The position numbers were made by a program, and so were the translations under genes. Shown here in pieces: positions 5,575 through 6,029 of a DNA stretch of 6,029 bases (its first letter is position 1; each line of letters opens with the position of its first letter). The stretch covers positions 1 through 6,029 of the forward strand of contig CAYGJN010000133.1 of NCBI GenBank assembly GCA_964350135.1, given 5' to 3'. This stretch comes from CAYGJN01 sp964350135. GTDB taxonomy: Bacteria > Bdellovibrionota > Bacteriovoracia > Bacteriovoracales > Bacteriovoracaceae. The notes under the pieces were generated by a model, which was not told the DNA's origin, made no database searches, and saw nothing but the letters and a program-made list of their open reading frames with translations.

Positions 5575-6029
5575 ATGGCAAATATTAAAGAGCTCAAGAA
5601 GAAGATCAAAAGTACAAAAGGTACTCTGAAGATCACTTCAGCAATGAAGCTTGTTTCTGCTGCAAAATTGGCAAAAGCACAAGCTGCAATTGTGGGGGCG
5701 AGACCATATAGTAATGAGCTAGATAAAACGATTAAGACCGTTGCGGCTTTAGCAAAAAATTATTCTCATTCTTATTTAACAGAATCTAAAGAGAATAAAA
5801 AAGCGCACTTAATAATTATCTCTGCAAACAAAGGCTTGTGTGGTGGTTATAACTCACAGTTAATCAAGAAAATTAGAAAATTCGTAGCCAGCACTGATAT
5901 GGAACTTAAAGTTCATTTTATTGGGAAAAAAGCTCGTGAAGTTCTTTCTACTGAGCTTGATATGGTTAATGATTTTAAATTTGAAAAATTAGAGCCTACT
6001 TATCAGGAAGTAAGAAACCTCTCCCTTGA
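5575..6029 (+). CDS. atpG: F1Fo ATP synthase subunit gamma, N-terminal part (3' end outside window)
   Basis: The frame is open from ATG 5575 to the window end, giving 151 complete codons of a protein usually about 285-300 residues long. Gamma is the central rotor shaft that couples ring rotation to catalysis. The N-terminal helix MANIKELKKKIKSTKGTLKI with the following TSAMKLVSAAKLAKAQ is diagnostic. The second signature, usually S.D+GLCGG.N, appears as SANKGLCGGYN at residues 83-93, with Asn85 where Asp is normal. AAGAGG at 5560-5565 overlaps the atpA stop and serves as ribosome binding site, 9 bases from the ATG. In this operon type beta (atpD) and epsilon (atpC) should follow, but they lie beyond the window. 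The open frame does not mean the gene is truncated; the sequence simply ends. Confidence 0.96.
   Translation, partial: MANIKELKKKIKSTKGTLKITSAMKLVSAAKLAKAQAAIVGARPYSNELDKTIKTVAALAKNYSHSYLTESKENKKAHLIIISANKGLCGGYNSQLIKKIRKFVASTDMELKVHFIGKKAREVLSTELDMVNDFKFEKLEPTYQEVRNLSL

Overview
The window looks like an ordinary, origin-proximal piece of an AT-rich bacterial chromosome. All genes are on the + strand and tightly packed. In order they are: the 3' end of rsmG (gidB) with a parS-like palindrome inside it, parA (soj), parB (spo0J), a small bactofilin, and the start of an F1Fo ATP synthase operon in the order b', b, delta, alpha, gamma. The last gene is cut by the window end. The layout (rsmG-parA-parB-bactofilin, then an ATP synthase operon with two b-type subunits and no a or c genes directly upstream) fits the former Deltaproteobacteria. 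Together with the low GC content it suggests a Bdellovibrio/Bacteriovorax-like bacterium (Bdellovibrionota). That assignment is inference from gene order and remembered family features, not a database match.

Region 1 (1-2466) is a chromosome segregation block. ParB should load on the parS-like site at 249-264, and ParA should move or anchor the ParB-origin complex. The bactofilin, whose start lies 3 bases after the parB stop, may give a polymer scaffold for placing these proteins. That link is known in Myxococcus and inferred here. ParA carries a Gly-Pro-rich C-terminal tail whose DNA holds two near-identical 14-base dyads.

Region 2 (2467-2527) is the longest gap between genes, about 60 bases. 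It holds an imperfect hairpin, a possible extended -10 promoter element, a 10-base palindrome and the ribosome binding site of the first ATP synthase gene. There is no recognisable terminator, so read-through from the par block is possible.

Region 3 (2528-6029) encodes the peripheral stalk (b', b, delta) and part of the catalytic head and rotor (alpha, gamma) of ATP synthase. Spacing runs from a 1-base overlap to 15 bases, as expected for one operon; beta and epsilon presumably follow outside the window. The second b subunit begins with what looks like a cleavable signal peptide.

I saw no tRNA, rRNA, CRISPR array, mobile element or foreign island. I found no convincing new system; the points most worth a second look are the parS-like site inside rsmG, the ParB-bactofilin coupling, the dyads in the ParA tail and the 2467-2527 spacer.
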